A stretch of 64,000 nt of DNA from Lolium rigidum (lineage: Eukaryota > Streptophyta > Magnoliopsida > Poales > Poaceae). This document shows, one piece after another, positions 1 to 9,317 of the stretch. The DNA is taken from positions 97,914,292 through 97,978,291 of the forward strand of contig NC_061510.1 of the NCBI RefSeq assembly GCF_022539505.1, read 5' to 3'. The position numbers were made by a program, and so were the translations under genes. The first letter of the stretch is position 1, and every line of letters begins with the position of its first letter. Under the pieces are notes generated by a model. That model saw nothing but the letters and a program-made list of their open reading frames with translations, did not search any database and was not told the DNA's origin.

Positions 1-68
1 GTTCATTGCCTCGCACTATAAATATATATATTGTCCTAACTATCTTGTTGTGTACGCTATTATGCAGA

Positions 69-893
69 ATGAAGAAGCGGGAAATGCGAATAAGGCGCAT
101 CCATGATGTTGGGTTCATTGACCCACAAATCGTTAATTCATATGTGTTAGAACACCACCCCACCGACGTGGAGGATGACCTGTGACGGTTTCTTATAAAA
201 CAGGAACTCAAAAGTGATATTCTATTTCCTTACCATTTTGGGTGAGTGTTTCTGTTTTGAGCACATTCTCTTTTGTTTACTCCATGCATGGTATGTGGCT
301 AATCGATGAGTTATGCATGATTGTGCATGTATCGTGTCCGCAGGTTCCACCTGGATTCTGCTAGTAATTCAAATTCAGAACTCCACGGTTCTCGTCCATG
401 ACTCTCCGAATATGGATCCGAAGCATTGGGCCGACATGAGAAAAATGATGCAAAAGTAATTATTTTCATTCGTTTGCGCTCTATATCGATCGGCCTATTT
501 CGTTCATCATTTCCTAATATCAAGTAACTAATTAATAACTCTCTTGTTCATTAATTTTCCTTGCCTCGTAGGGTTTGAAGACGGTTCGTAGATCAAAAGG
601 TCGGTGAATTCAAAAAAGAGCTACATTTTAAAAGGGCAAAGAATGCGACTGGGGATATTCAGCCACCGGGGACCAATCTATGTGGATACTATGTTTGTGA
701 GAGGATGCGGAGATACACCACTGAGCGGCAGCCGTCTGCGAACAACATCAGGAGGAATAACCTCCGGACGACGCTTAATCCAGAAGCTCGCTTCCGACCA
801 CTTCAAGAGGAACTAGCTGGATGGTTCGCGAGGGAAGTCATCGATCCTAGAGGAGAACACTATGTAGAGGATGTAGAACTTTATATGCACTAA
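69..893 (+). pseudogene. ULP1/C48-like cysteine protease gene of CACTA-A, 3' part, inactivated
   Basis: Three exon-like blocks can be followed: 69-240 (ends at GTGAGT), 344-459 and 571-893. The first contains 'GFIDPQIVNSYVLEHH', a signature of the second gene of plant CACTA elements. The second carries the His block (FH.WILLVI) and an Asp in 'VHDSPNMDPKHW'. The third has the catalytic Cys block 'LCGYYVCERMRR' and ends '..GEHYVEDVELYMH'. His-Asp-Cys is the ULP1 (C48 peptidase) arrangement; a role in transposition is not established. Two Trp codons have become TGA (183-185 and 576-578), and one extra base sits near 348-350 in the His exon. So it is a pseudogene, with its 5' part beyond the left edge. 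Confidence 0.8.
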
Positions 894-1137
894 ATATGTA
901 TGGAAACTTGTTCAAAATTATATATGGTCATCCGATATTGAATATATATTGTATATTCCTCTTGAATTCTTTTTGGTTCTAATTTCAAATTTGTTTGAAA
1001 TTGTACATTTATATGCATGTATGTAGTACGGTAGAATATGTGAAACTCGTTCAAAATTAAAACCCAAAAGAAATAAAACAATACAAACTAAAAAAAAAAC
1101 AGATTTAGGGGGAGGGGGGCTAAACCCTAAACCTACG

Positions 1138-1350
1138 GCGGCCTTTAGTCGCGGTTGGCCAGGAGAACCGCGACTAAAGGTCCTCCGCCCCGAAGGACTG
1201 CTGGCGGCCACGTGGAGGCGCCTTTAGTCGCGGTTCGTAAAGAACCGCGACTAAACGGTGGGCCTTTAGTCGCGCTTGCTTGGTCGCAGTTGCGCAACCG
1301 CGACCAATGGCAGTTGCGAACCGCGATCGAAGCCGTTTTTTCCACCAGTG
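1138..1350 (+). repeat. Subterminal repeats and right TIR of CACTA-A
   Basis: Short inverted motifs 'TTTAGTCGCGGTT' and 'AACCGCGACTAAA' recur four or more times, each pair able to form a small hairpin, followed by the CACTA terminus at 1331-1350. In CACTA elements such arrays are the binding sites for the transposon-encoded proteins. Here the motif is 'GTCGCGG' rather than the 'GTCCCGG' of CACTA-B and CACTA-C, so CACTA-A belongs to a different subfamily. Confidence 0.85.
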
Positions 1351-1738
1351 AGATCGATGGAGATGTATGTACGTTTTCCATTGGAGCATAGGTACGTAGC
1401 GGATGTTCGCTAGCTAGCCAGGAAGATAGAAAGGGGGAGGTGACTGGCGGGTTGTGTGACCAGTCGTTTGTATAAATCTGGGTGTGCATGTTTGGTACGT
1501 ACGGACGGCCGGACGTGTCTCGAAATATATTCCCGCGTTAGAGAACCTCCACTCGAAATCTCCATGAGATCTGGTGTTTGCTCGTATGCCGCAGAAGTTG
1601 AGTTGAGTTGTAATCCAAACTATGTGTGCTACCTTGGTTTATTAAGTTAAAGTCGGATAATAAAGTTGTCTTTTATCTAAAAAAAATTATCATCGGGGGA
1701 GTATGAATCATAGCTTCTATTTTAGCTTATTTGGTTTT
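1351..1738. other. Unassigned DNA between CACTA-A and the Harbinger-like element
   Basis: No conserved coding frame is visible. The right half (about 1590-1690) looks like a plant 3' untranslated region: T/G-rich sequence, an AATAAA at 1659-1664 and a short A-run at 1680-1686. It could be a remnant of a host transcript or of a retroposed copy, but no matching coding sequence lies upstream, because CACTA-A ends at 1350. Confidence 0.35.
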
Positions 1739-1741
1739 TTA

Positions 1742-2872
1742 GAGCATCTCTAGCAGATACGGCAAACCTCAAACCCTAAATCCGCGTATCAAGGCACTCC
1801 AACGCGGATTTGGGGTTCGAAAAACGCACACGGAGTTCAGAATTTCAGATACGCGATAAATAAACTGCAAATTTAAACATTTGATTCGGGCCAGGGATTG
1901 TTCATACAAACGTGGAGTTCAACAACAGCGGAGCCTAGTGCTCCGCTTCTCTACGTCAATGGCGTCGCCGCGGCGAACAAAATGCAGTAACGACCTACCG
2001 AAGCTACGTGTCGCGGCGGCAGAGCCGACAGCCTACTCGCTGTCGAGCTCGATGTAGACCTTGTCCTGCGCCACCTGCTCGCGGCGCCACTCCTGCTCCT
2101 TCTCGGCGTCGTGCACGGACTTCTCCTCGACGAGCTTCGTCACCGTGCCGAGGGCCGCCTCGGGGACGAAGTCACCCGGCTTGAGCGCGTCCTGCGCCTC
2201 CTTCTCTATCCTCGCCGCGATTGCGGCGATGTCCTCGTCCGCCGCGTAGTCGTCGGGGTCGAATCGCGGCGGTGGGGGCGGCCCGCTCGAGCTCGAGCCC
2301 TCCGAGAAAGCGAGGCAACGCGAGGCCGGGCGTTGGAGGTCGTGCGGCGCGGCGCACTGGAGCTTGACGCCTCCATGTCGTGGGAGCTTGGGCGGCGCGG
2401 CGGTGGAGCCCGCGACCTTGACGCCTCGAGGTCGCGGTGGTAGACTGAGCCCCTGGTGCAGCCACCGATACGATCCGCGGATGTGTGCGGCGTCGGAGGT
2501 CCGCCGATGCCGCTCGATCTCCGCGGCAGTGAGCTTGCGCTCGCCGGCGGAGCCACCGCGGCCCACTCTACCTCCCCGCGTCCTCCCCGACCTCCGCCAG
2601 ACACCATCTCGCCGGGATTTGTTGCCGGCGCGCGCTGATTTGACGTCGGAGCTGGGCAGATTTCTCGTCGACGGCAGGCGGAGAGACGGAGGAGCGGATG
2701 GGGTTTGGCCCCCATCCGCCTCGCCGACCGCTATATATGCGGGCAGTTTGGCGATTCGGGCTGTGGCATGCATCGAATATCTGGGCCAGACCACCTGGCC
2801 CAAAAATGCGTCGAAAACCGCATATCGACCTGCCGCCGCGTTTGCCGCATACGGTATCTACTATAGATGCTC
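1742..2872 (-). mobile_element. PIF/Harbinger-like DNA transposon, 1131 bp, TSD TTA
   Basis: The left end begins 'GAGCATCTCTAGCAGATAC'. The right end, reverse complemented, begins 'GAGCATCTATAGTAGATAC'. The repeats are 17/19 identical and are flanked by direct TTA at 1739-1741 and 2873-2875. A 3-bp TWA duplication with terminal inverted repeats is the PIF/Harbinger signature. The inside is GC-rich and carries one minus-strand ORF, but no DDE transposase is seen, so it is a non-autonomous copy. Confidence 0.85.
2033..2803 (-). CDS. Hypothetical protein inside the Harbinger-like element (256 aa at most)
   Basis: The frame is open from 2803 to 2033. The N-terminal half is low-complexity (Arg/Gly/Ser-rich) and its start is uncertain. 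The C-terminal 90 residues look more like a real protein: a Pro run (GPPPPPRFDPDD), an acidic/Ala segment with likely helices (EDIAAIAARIEKEAQDAL), then a Glu/Lys-rich helix and an acidic end (VYIELDSE). I recognise no catalytic domain, and it is not the DDE transposase or the Myb-like second protein of Harbinger. It may be a passenger gene fragment. Confidence 0.4.
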   Translation of the reverse strand: MGQVVWPRYSMHATARIAKLPAYIAVGEADGGQTPSAPPSLRLPSTRNLPSSDVKSARAGNKSRRDGVWRRSGRTRGGRVGRGGSAGERKLTAAEIERHRRTSDAAHIRGSYRWLHQGLSLPPRPRGVKVAGSTAAPPKLPRHGGVKLQCAAPHDLQRPASRCLAFSEGSSSSGPPPPPRFDPDDYAADEDIAAIAARIEKEAQDALKPGDFVPEAALGTVTKLVEEKSVHDAEKEQEWRREQVAQDKVYIELDSE

Positions 2873-3121
2873 TTAGGAGGAAAGTGACGATTGTATAGTT
2901 CCGTAGGACGTGTGGCATGTTTCGTTCAGTGCAGTGTTAGCCGGCGCCCCGGTTGCCTTCTTCTGAGCTGAGATTGGTCTGACGGTGCTGAATAAAGGAA
3001 ATTTTACGCCGACGCAAAAAATTGTTTATAGGGAACGACGCTGCGTGCATTTTTCTTTCCAGCGCATCTATTTTAGCTTGTTTTTTTTTCTTTACCGTTT
3101 AGGGAGGACGAGTGGTGATAC

Positions 3122-4410
3122 TTTTTTTTTGAACAATTTCATTAATATATAAGCAAGCAAGCCGCCTCATTAAAAACCTTCCAGTCCCCGTAGGTACCCT
3201 GGTAAGGAAAAGAGTGCGAAAGAAACTTGCCGCTACAGTATAGTTACATCATTTACGAGCTTGCTAATAATAAAACTAGGGGGCTCATTGACCCAAATAC
3301 AAGAAGTACTAGTTTCAAAAGAATGTCTAGCAAGCTCATGCGCCACCTGATTTGCTTCTCGGTGGCAATGCTCCACCTCTACTCTGTCAAAACCACTCCA
3401 CATAATCCTACAGTCATCATATATGGCCGCAGTTGCTGTAGCACAAAAACCATCATCCTTCATTACCTCAACCACCTGAGTACAATCCGTTTGGAGGACG
3501 AAATTATTTATGCCAATATGTTGTGCTAAAACCAGTCCTTCTCTAAGTGCATAAGCCTCTGCCATAGGGGCGTCAACCACATGGGGGAGAAACTTCTGGG
3601 ATGCAGCAATGCATTGACGCCTGTAATCTCTAATGACAACACCACCAGCTCCCCTCCCTGACTGAATATCAAACGCAGCATCAACATTAATTTTCAACAT
3701 ACCCTCCAAGGGCTTCGACCAGGTCCCTTCTTTTTTCCTCTGGGGCTTTTTTGCAGCCATCATATAATTCTTTGTAATAACCACAATAGATGTCGCACAG
3801 CGAAAAGGTGTTTGTATCTCTTCATTATGTACTTTTTGCCTTCTCTCCCACCAGATATACCATCCAGCACATAAAACTAATTCAGCAAATCCCACATTAT
3901 CCATCAACTGAAGCCGGCCACCCTTCCTTATAATTTCTTCAACAATAAAAGAACCCGATCTGTCCTGTATTAAAATTTCTTCCAGGGCCCCACACAGCCC
4001 CAAACATCTCCAGACTTCCTTCGCCCTCTGACAAGTAAAAATCATATGCTTCATATCTTCACAACCTTCGTTACATAAGGGTCTCCAAAAGCTCTTCATC
4101 CCAATTACCATCAACTGGATTAATAAGATCACTCACACGGGTAAACAAATTATTTCCTTTTGGCGTCATCACCTTCAAATTGTGACTAGAGGGGATCCAA
4201 TTATCTTCCCATATATTAATCTGTGTACCATCTCCCACTGCACTCTCCAAATGTACCTTTTTTTGAAACAACTCAAACCAGCCATAATACTCTGCCATGT
4301 ATAAGAGCTCCCACCCTTCAAAGTTGCATTAAGGAGCTTACCATCTGGATAGTATTTTGCTCTGAGAACTCTTGCACATAAAGATTCAGGTTCACTTAAT
4401 ACTCTCCATG
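3122..4410 (-). mobile_element. LINE-A: 5'-truncated L1-type retrotransposon
   Basis: On the minus strand the element ends in a poly(A) run (T-run 3122-3130 on +) after a 3' untranslated stretch of about 100 bp. Coding similarity fades at about 4410. A possible short target duplication 'TGATAC' lies at 3116-3121 and 4409-4414, but it is short and T-rich, so the 5' break is approximate. Truncation on the 5' side is the usual outcome of target-primed reverse transcription. It is a different family from LINE-B, whose 3' end lies only about 90 bp away. Confidence 0.8.
3233..4410 (-). pseudogene. LINE-A ORF2 C-terminal remnant: zf-RVT region and RNase H domain
   Basis: Reading down the minus strand: a block with 'LCARVLRAKYYPDG' and 'INIWEDNWIPS' (4400-4150), typical of the region after the reverse transcriptase in plant L1 elements; a zinc-finger-like part with 'CNEGCEDMKHMIFTC' (about 4070); then an RNase H fold (about 3710-3260). 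The RNase H part has 'NVDAAF', 'EAYALREGL', 'QTDC' and 'HCHREANQVAHELA', so the Asp/Glu/Asp residues and the late His are visible. Frame breaks near 4290 and 4130 separate the pieces. The reverse transcriptase itself was never copied in. Confidence 0.8.
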
Positions 4411-4502
4411 ATACTTTTAGTGTGCCAAGGCACGTCCTAACACATACCAGTATACACACGGTTCTGTCAGCTACACTTAGTTTCGTTGTACATATATACT
4501 AC

Positions 4503-7500
4503 TTTTTTTTTAGATCAACAGGGGTCTCCGCCAGCTCCATTTTCATTGAAAAAGGAAACCAAGTCTTTTACAGAAGATAGCTAACACAATATAAACGAAA
4601 AGAAGAAGCAGGCTTTTTGCTGGGGAGGTTGGCTGCCATCCCAACCAACTCCGAAATACCAGCAAAATCCTGGAACAGTTCTAAATGATAACAAAGCACA
4701 CACTAAAAGCATACGATAGCTAAAACCATTACAGAAACGATAGGTATGAGCCTACTAGCATAGCTCCCAACTTCTCAGCTTTCTTTTTGGCGTCCTCTTG
4801 AGACTACAACATCTTCTCAGTCTCGATCAGGTGACCACATGAATCTTGTGGGAGTCACCAGGATTGTCCAGGAGGTAGGCCAGCGACGCCCTGCCATCAA
4901 AGCTTGAGTTCCAGGAAGAGACCTAGTCGAAGGAGGGACATCTCACCCCACTGGGAGGCAGAGAGGAGCTCTTAAACTGGTTAGCAGCAGGTCCATGAAT
5001 CGACCGTTTTCTACAGATTCTAGCTCTTTGAAAGGTTTCAACCAGTCCCGAAGGAGGAAGAGGACCCTTCACCATACCTGTTTCACATTAATCCAAGTGG
5101 TTTTGTTAAACACCAGACTATTTCTATTAAGTCATAAACTCCACAGAACAGCTGAAGAAGCTACATTAAAGTGCATGAACTTTTTGTTACAAAGCCATTT
5201 TGAAGCAATTGATTCAAAGTTAGTAACATGCACTTCAAAAATCTCTTCAAACAAGTTCCAAATAGATCTAGCCACAATACATTCAAACATGAGATGGTGA
5301 ACTGATTCAAATTCAGAGCACATCTCACAGTTCATGGGTTTAGGAATACCTCTAGCTCTCAGATTATCCCTAGTCATGATCTTATTCTGGGAAAACAACC
5401 ATAAGAAAACTTGAATCCTAGGAGGGATTTTCAATTTCCAAACAGCAGGTAAATAAACTGGAGTAACACCTCTAAAATTAATAATAGCATACAGACAGCT
5501 AGATGAATAAGTCCCAGAAGAGGTGTATTGCCAGATCAGCTGATCTTCCTCTTGAGAGAAAGTTATAGTCTTAGCAATCTCTAGCAGCTCAAACCACTCA
5601 ACCATCATGTCATCAGTGAAGGTTCTCCTAAAAGTACCTCTAATCTCCTGACCATCCCAGATATCAGAGATGGTTTTGTTCTATTGGTTAGAAACAAAAT
5701 AAAGATCCCAGAATTGGGTAGCCAAAGGGGAATTACCAAACCAAATGTCTTCCTAGAACTTTATGGATTTACCATTCCCTACATGCCATTTATATCCAAA
5801 CTTCACAGCTTTAGAAGCCCACATAACACCTTTCCAGAAGGTGGAAGGCTGAATATCATGACAGGATAGAATGTTTGGATTTCTTGTATTATATTTAGCA
5901 TCTAGCAAGAACTATTCTCCATAGAGCCCCTTCACCCTGAATGTATCTGTTAATCCAAGACCCAATCAAACAAATGTTTAGATCTTGAAGGTTTGGAATA
6001 CCTAAACCTCCAAACTCCTTTTTCATGCAGATGGAGGGCCAATTAGCTAAGTGAATTTTATGGTTGCCTTCTTCATCATTCCACATAAAGTTGGCCATCT
6101 GTGAATCGATCAGATGTAGAGCCCACTTTGAGAATTTAAAGAAGGAAAGAAGGTAAATGGGGATACTAGCTAAACATGACTGTATGAGAATTCTCTTGGC
6201 CGCAGAGGACAGAAGTTTTCCCCTCCAGCCAGTAATTCTTTTAAGAATGTTTTCAATGAGAGGTTGCAGATCCTCTCTTCTCAATCTATCATAATGCAAA
6301 GGTATACCAAGATACTTAACAGGAAAACCTCCCATGACACATTGGAAAATATCCAGGAAATGTTGGGTTTCACTAGTATCCATATTAATAGGAATAAGTT
6401 CACTTTTATGAAAGTTAACTCTCATGCCAGAAATTTGCTCAAAACAGGTAAGAATCCATCTTAAATTTAAAGCAACTCTCTGATCATTTTTAAGGAACAA
6501 AAGAGTATCATCAGCATATTGAAGACTTACAATCCCTCCAGGTAATAAATTGGGGCAGAGCCCACTAATCAAACCACCTTCTGTTCCTTTAACTAGCATC
6601 CTATAGAAGACATCTACAATGCAATTGAATAAGAGAGGGGCAATGGGGTCCCCCTGTCTTAAACCTTTGCCAGTCAAGAAAAAATCCCCCTCAATGTCAT
6701 TAACTTTTACCCCAACAGATCCTCCTTGAGTGATTTGCTTAATAAACCTAATAAAGGTGGGGTTGAAGCCTCTGAGTTCCAAAACCTCATACAGGAAATC
6801 TAGGTTAACTTTGTCATATGCCTTCTCATAGTCAAGTTTTAAAACTAAACCTTTATCTTTATTCCTATTCACTTCATGCATAACTTCATGTGCAGTTACC
6901 ACACTTTCTAAAATAAACCTTCCTCTAATGAAGGATGATTGATGGTAAGAAATAAGTCCATCAATGATTTTAGCCAATCTATTAGTCAGGACCTTGGTAA
7001 AAATCTTAAAAGAGCATTTCAGCAGGCTAATAGGTCTAAACTTCTTCATGGATCTAGCTTCATTCTCTTTAGGTATAAGGGTGATCATGGCAAAATTCAA
7101 CCTATATAAATCTAGGTTATCATCAAACCAAGCATTAAACATATTGATCAAGTCAAATTTGATCACATCCCAACACTTCTGATAAAACATAAAGGGAATA
7201 CCATCAGGACCAGGTGCCCCATCTGCATAAGATCCAAAAACTGCAGTTTTGACCTCTTCCTCAGTAAAGGCACTCCCTAACATTATATTTTCCTCCAGAG
7301 TTATCTTTTGATCTTCAAAGAAGAAATTATCTTGGAGTCTGATGTCTGGCCTATTTTCTTTTTTAAACAGATCTTTATAAAAGTCTGTAGCTACTTTGAG
7401 CATTTCTCTAGACTCAGTTACAGGACCATCAGGCCCATCTAAGACATGAATGCATTTTTTCCTCCTTCTCTGATTGGCCACAGCATGGAAATATGCTTTG

Positions 7501-7721
7501 TTTCTATCTCCCTCTAGTATATTCCTATCTCTAGATCTCTGTCGAGCTTTAGTTTCCTCTAGGATCCAAAAAGAATTCAACTCTCTAAGAATGAAATCCC
7601 ATCTCTCCCTCTCAAACTGAGAAAGGACACATGTTTCAGACTTAATGTCAAGAGCATCATATTCTTTCATAAGATCTTTCTTCTGCTTTCTAACTGCAGC
7701 CTCATAATTACTACTCCACCC
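4503..7721 (-). mobile_element. LINE-B, 3' half (L1-type; split by RLG-1)
   Basis: The minus-strand LINE has a 3' poly(A) (T-run 4503-4511 on +) after a 3' UTR of about 500 bp, the C-terminal zinc-finger region and the reverse transcriptase. The half ends at 7721 in 'CACCC'. The same five bases begin the other half at 22526, so RLG-1 inserted here. Removing 7722-22530 restores a continuous reading frame across the join. No clear target duplication of the LINE itself was found. Confidence 0.9.
5133..7716 (-). pseudogene. LINE-B ORF2 C-terminal half: reverse transcriptase and zf-RVT
   Basis: From 7716 downwards comes the linker before the RT, then the RT motifs in order: 'FRPISLLKCSFKIF', 'SSFIRGRFI', 'LKLDYEKAYDKV', 'GLRQGDPIAPLLF', the catalytic 'YADD' (6507-6518) and 'KYLGIPLHYDRL'. 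The zf-RVT region follows (5608-5290: 'PAVWKLKIPPRIQVFLWL', 'CEMCSEFESVHHLMFEC'). The catalytic core is intact from 7716 to about 5900. Then come a frameshift near 5900 and stops at 5753-5755 and 5681-5683 (both TAG) and 5133-5135 (TGA), all in positions where relatives have Trp or Gln. RT activity might once have persisted, but the gene is dead. The ORF appears extended upstream to 8177 only because it reads into the LTR of RLG-1. Confidence 0.9.
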
Positions 7722-9317
7722 TGATGGCGTGTAACTCACACGTTCGTTGGGAACCCCAAGAGGAAGGTATGATGCGCACAGTAGCAAGTTTTCCCTCAGA
7801 AAGAAACCAAGGTTTATCGAACCAGGAGGAGCCAAGAAGCACGTTGAAGGTTGATGGTGGCGAAATGTAGTGCGGCGCAACACCAGGGATTCCGGCGCCA
7901 ACGTGGAACCTGCACAACACAACCAAAGTACTTTGCCCCAACGAAACAGTGAGGTTGTCAATCTCACCGGCTTGCTGTAATAAAGGATTAACCGTATTGT
8001 GTGGAAGATGATTGTTTGCAAGAAAATAGTAAAACAAGTATTGCAGTAGATTGTATGCGATGTAAAGAATAGGATCGGGGTCCACAGTTCACTAGAGGTG
8101 TCTCTCCCATAAGATAAAAGCATGTTGGGTGAACAAATTACAGTCGGGCAATTGACAAATAGAGAAGGGCATAACAATGCATATACATGATATGATAAAT
8201 ATAGTGAGATTTAATCCGGGCATTACGACAAAGTACATAGACCGCCATCCAACTGCATCTATGCCTAAAAAGTCCACCTTCGAGGTTATCATCCGAACCC
8301 ATTCGGTATTAAGTTGCAAAGCAACGGACAATTGCATTAAGTATGGTGCGTAATGTAATCGACAACTACATCCTTAGACATAGCATCAATGTTTTATCCC
8401 TAGTGGCAACAAGCACAACACAACCTTAGAACCTATCGTCACGATCCCAGGTGTCAATGAAGGCATGAACCCACTATCGAGCATAAATACTCCCTCTTGG
8501 AGTTAAGAGCAAAAACTTGGCCGAGCCTCTACTAATAACGGAGAGCATGCAAGATCATAAACAACACATAAACAATAGATTGATAATCACCATAACATAG
8601 CATTCTCTATTCATCGGATCCCGACAAACACAACATATAGTATTACAGATAGATGATCTTGATCATGTTAGGCAGCTCACAAGATCCAACAATGAAGCAC
8701 AATTAGGAGAAGAAGACCATCTAGCTACTGCTATGGACCCATAGTCCAGGGGTGAACTACTCACTCATCACTCCGGAGGCGACCATGGCGGTGTAGAGTC
8801 CTCCGGGAGATGAATCCCCTCTCCGGCAGGGTGTCGGAGGCGATCTCCTGAATCCCCCGAGATGGGATTCGCGGCGGCGGCGTCTCTGGAAGGTTTTCCG
8901 TATCGTGGCTCTCGGTACTGGGGGTTTCGCGACGGAGGCTATTTGTAGGCGGAAGGGCAGGTCAAGAGGCGGCACGAGGGGCCCACACCATAGGTCGGCG
9001 CGGCCGGGGCCTCGGGCCGCGCCGCCTGTGGTGTCGCCACCTCGTGGCCCCACTTCGACTCTCCTTCGGTCTTCCGGAAGCTTCGTGCAAAAATAGGACC
9101 ACGGGCGTTGATTTCGTCCAATTCCGAGAATATTTCGTTACTAGGATTTCTGAAACCAAAAACAGCGAGAAACACAGAATCGGCTCTTCGGCATCTTGTT
9201 AATAGGTTAGTTCCAGAAAATGCGTAAATACGACATATAATGTGCATAAAACATGTAGGTATCATCAATAAAGTAGCATGGAACATAAGAAATTATCGAT
9301 ACGTTGGAGACGTATCA
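7722..9317 (-). repeat. RLG-1 3' LTR (left on +), 1596 bp
   Basis: Terminal TG...CA on both strands. It is nearly the same as the other RLG-1 LTR base for base: scattered single changes and no large gaps, both 1596 bp, so insertion is fairly recent. It contains a GC-rich block (about 8760-9060). Small ORFs seen there recur in every LTR copy of this family in this window simply because the LTRs are copies. Confidence 0.92.

Larger units (their letters stand above)
1..1350 (+). mobile_element. CACTA-A: right-hand part of a CACTA (En/Spm) DNA transposon, left end outside the window
   Basis: The element ends at 1350 with a CACTA terminus: read from the right end inward the sequence is 'CACTGGTGGAAAAAACGGCT'. 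Inside it lie paired 'TTTAGTCGCGGTT' / 'AACCGCGACTAAA' repeats (1138-1330), the subterminal transposase-binding repeats typical of Caspar-type grass CACTA elements. Further in is the 3' end of a ULP1-like gene (69-893). The left terminus is not in the window, so the target duplication cannot be checked. Certain as a CACTA end; length and autonomy are unknown. Confidence 0.9.

Noticed and set aside
7722..8177. A 760-codon frame that joins LTR-derived codons to the LINE-B reverse transcriptase
   Set aside because: The first part (8177-7722) is RLG-1 LTR, and the frame crosses the insertion point by chance. It is not a fusion gene; the LINE frame really continues at 22531.
8757..9096. Recurrent small ORFs of about 63 and 98 codons in every RLG LTR (also 14791-15130, 21320-21659, 22053-22305, 46753-47154)
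   Set aside because: They lie in the GC-rich LTR block and are shared by copying; both strands are open at once and frames differ between copies.
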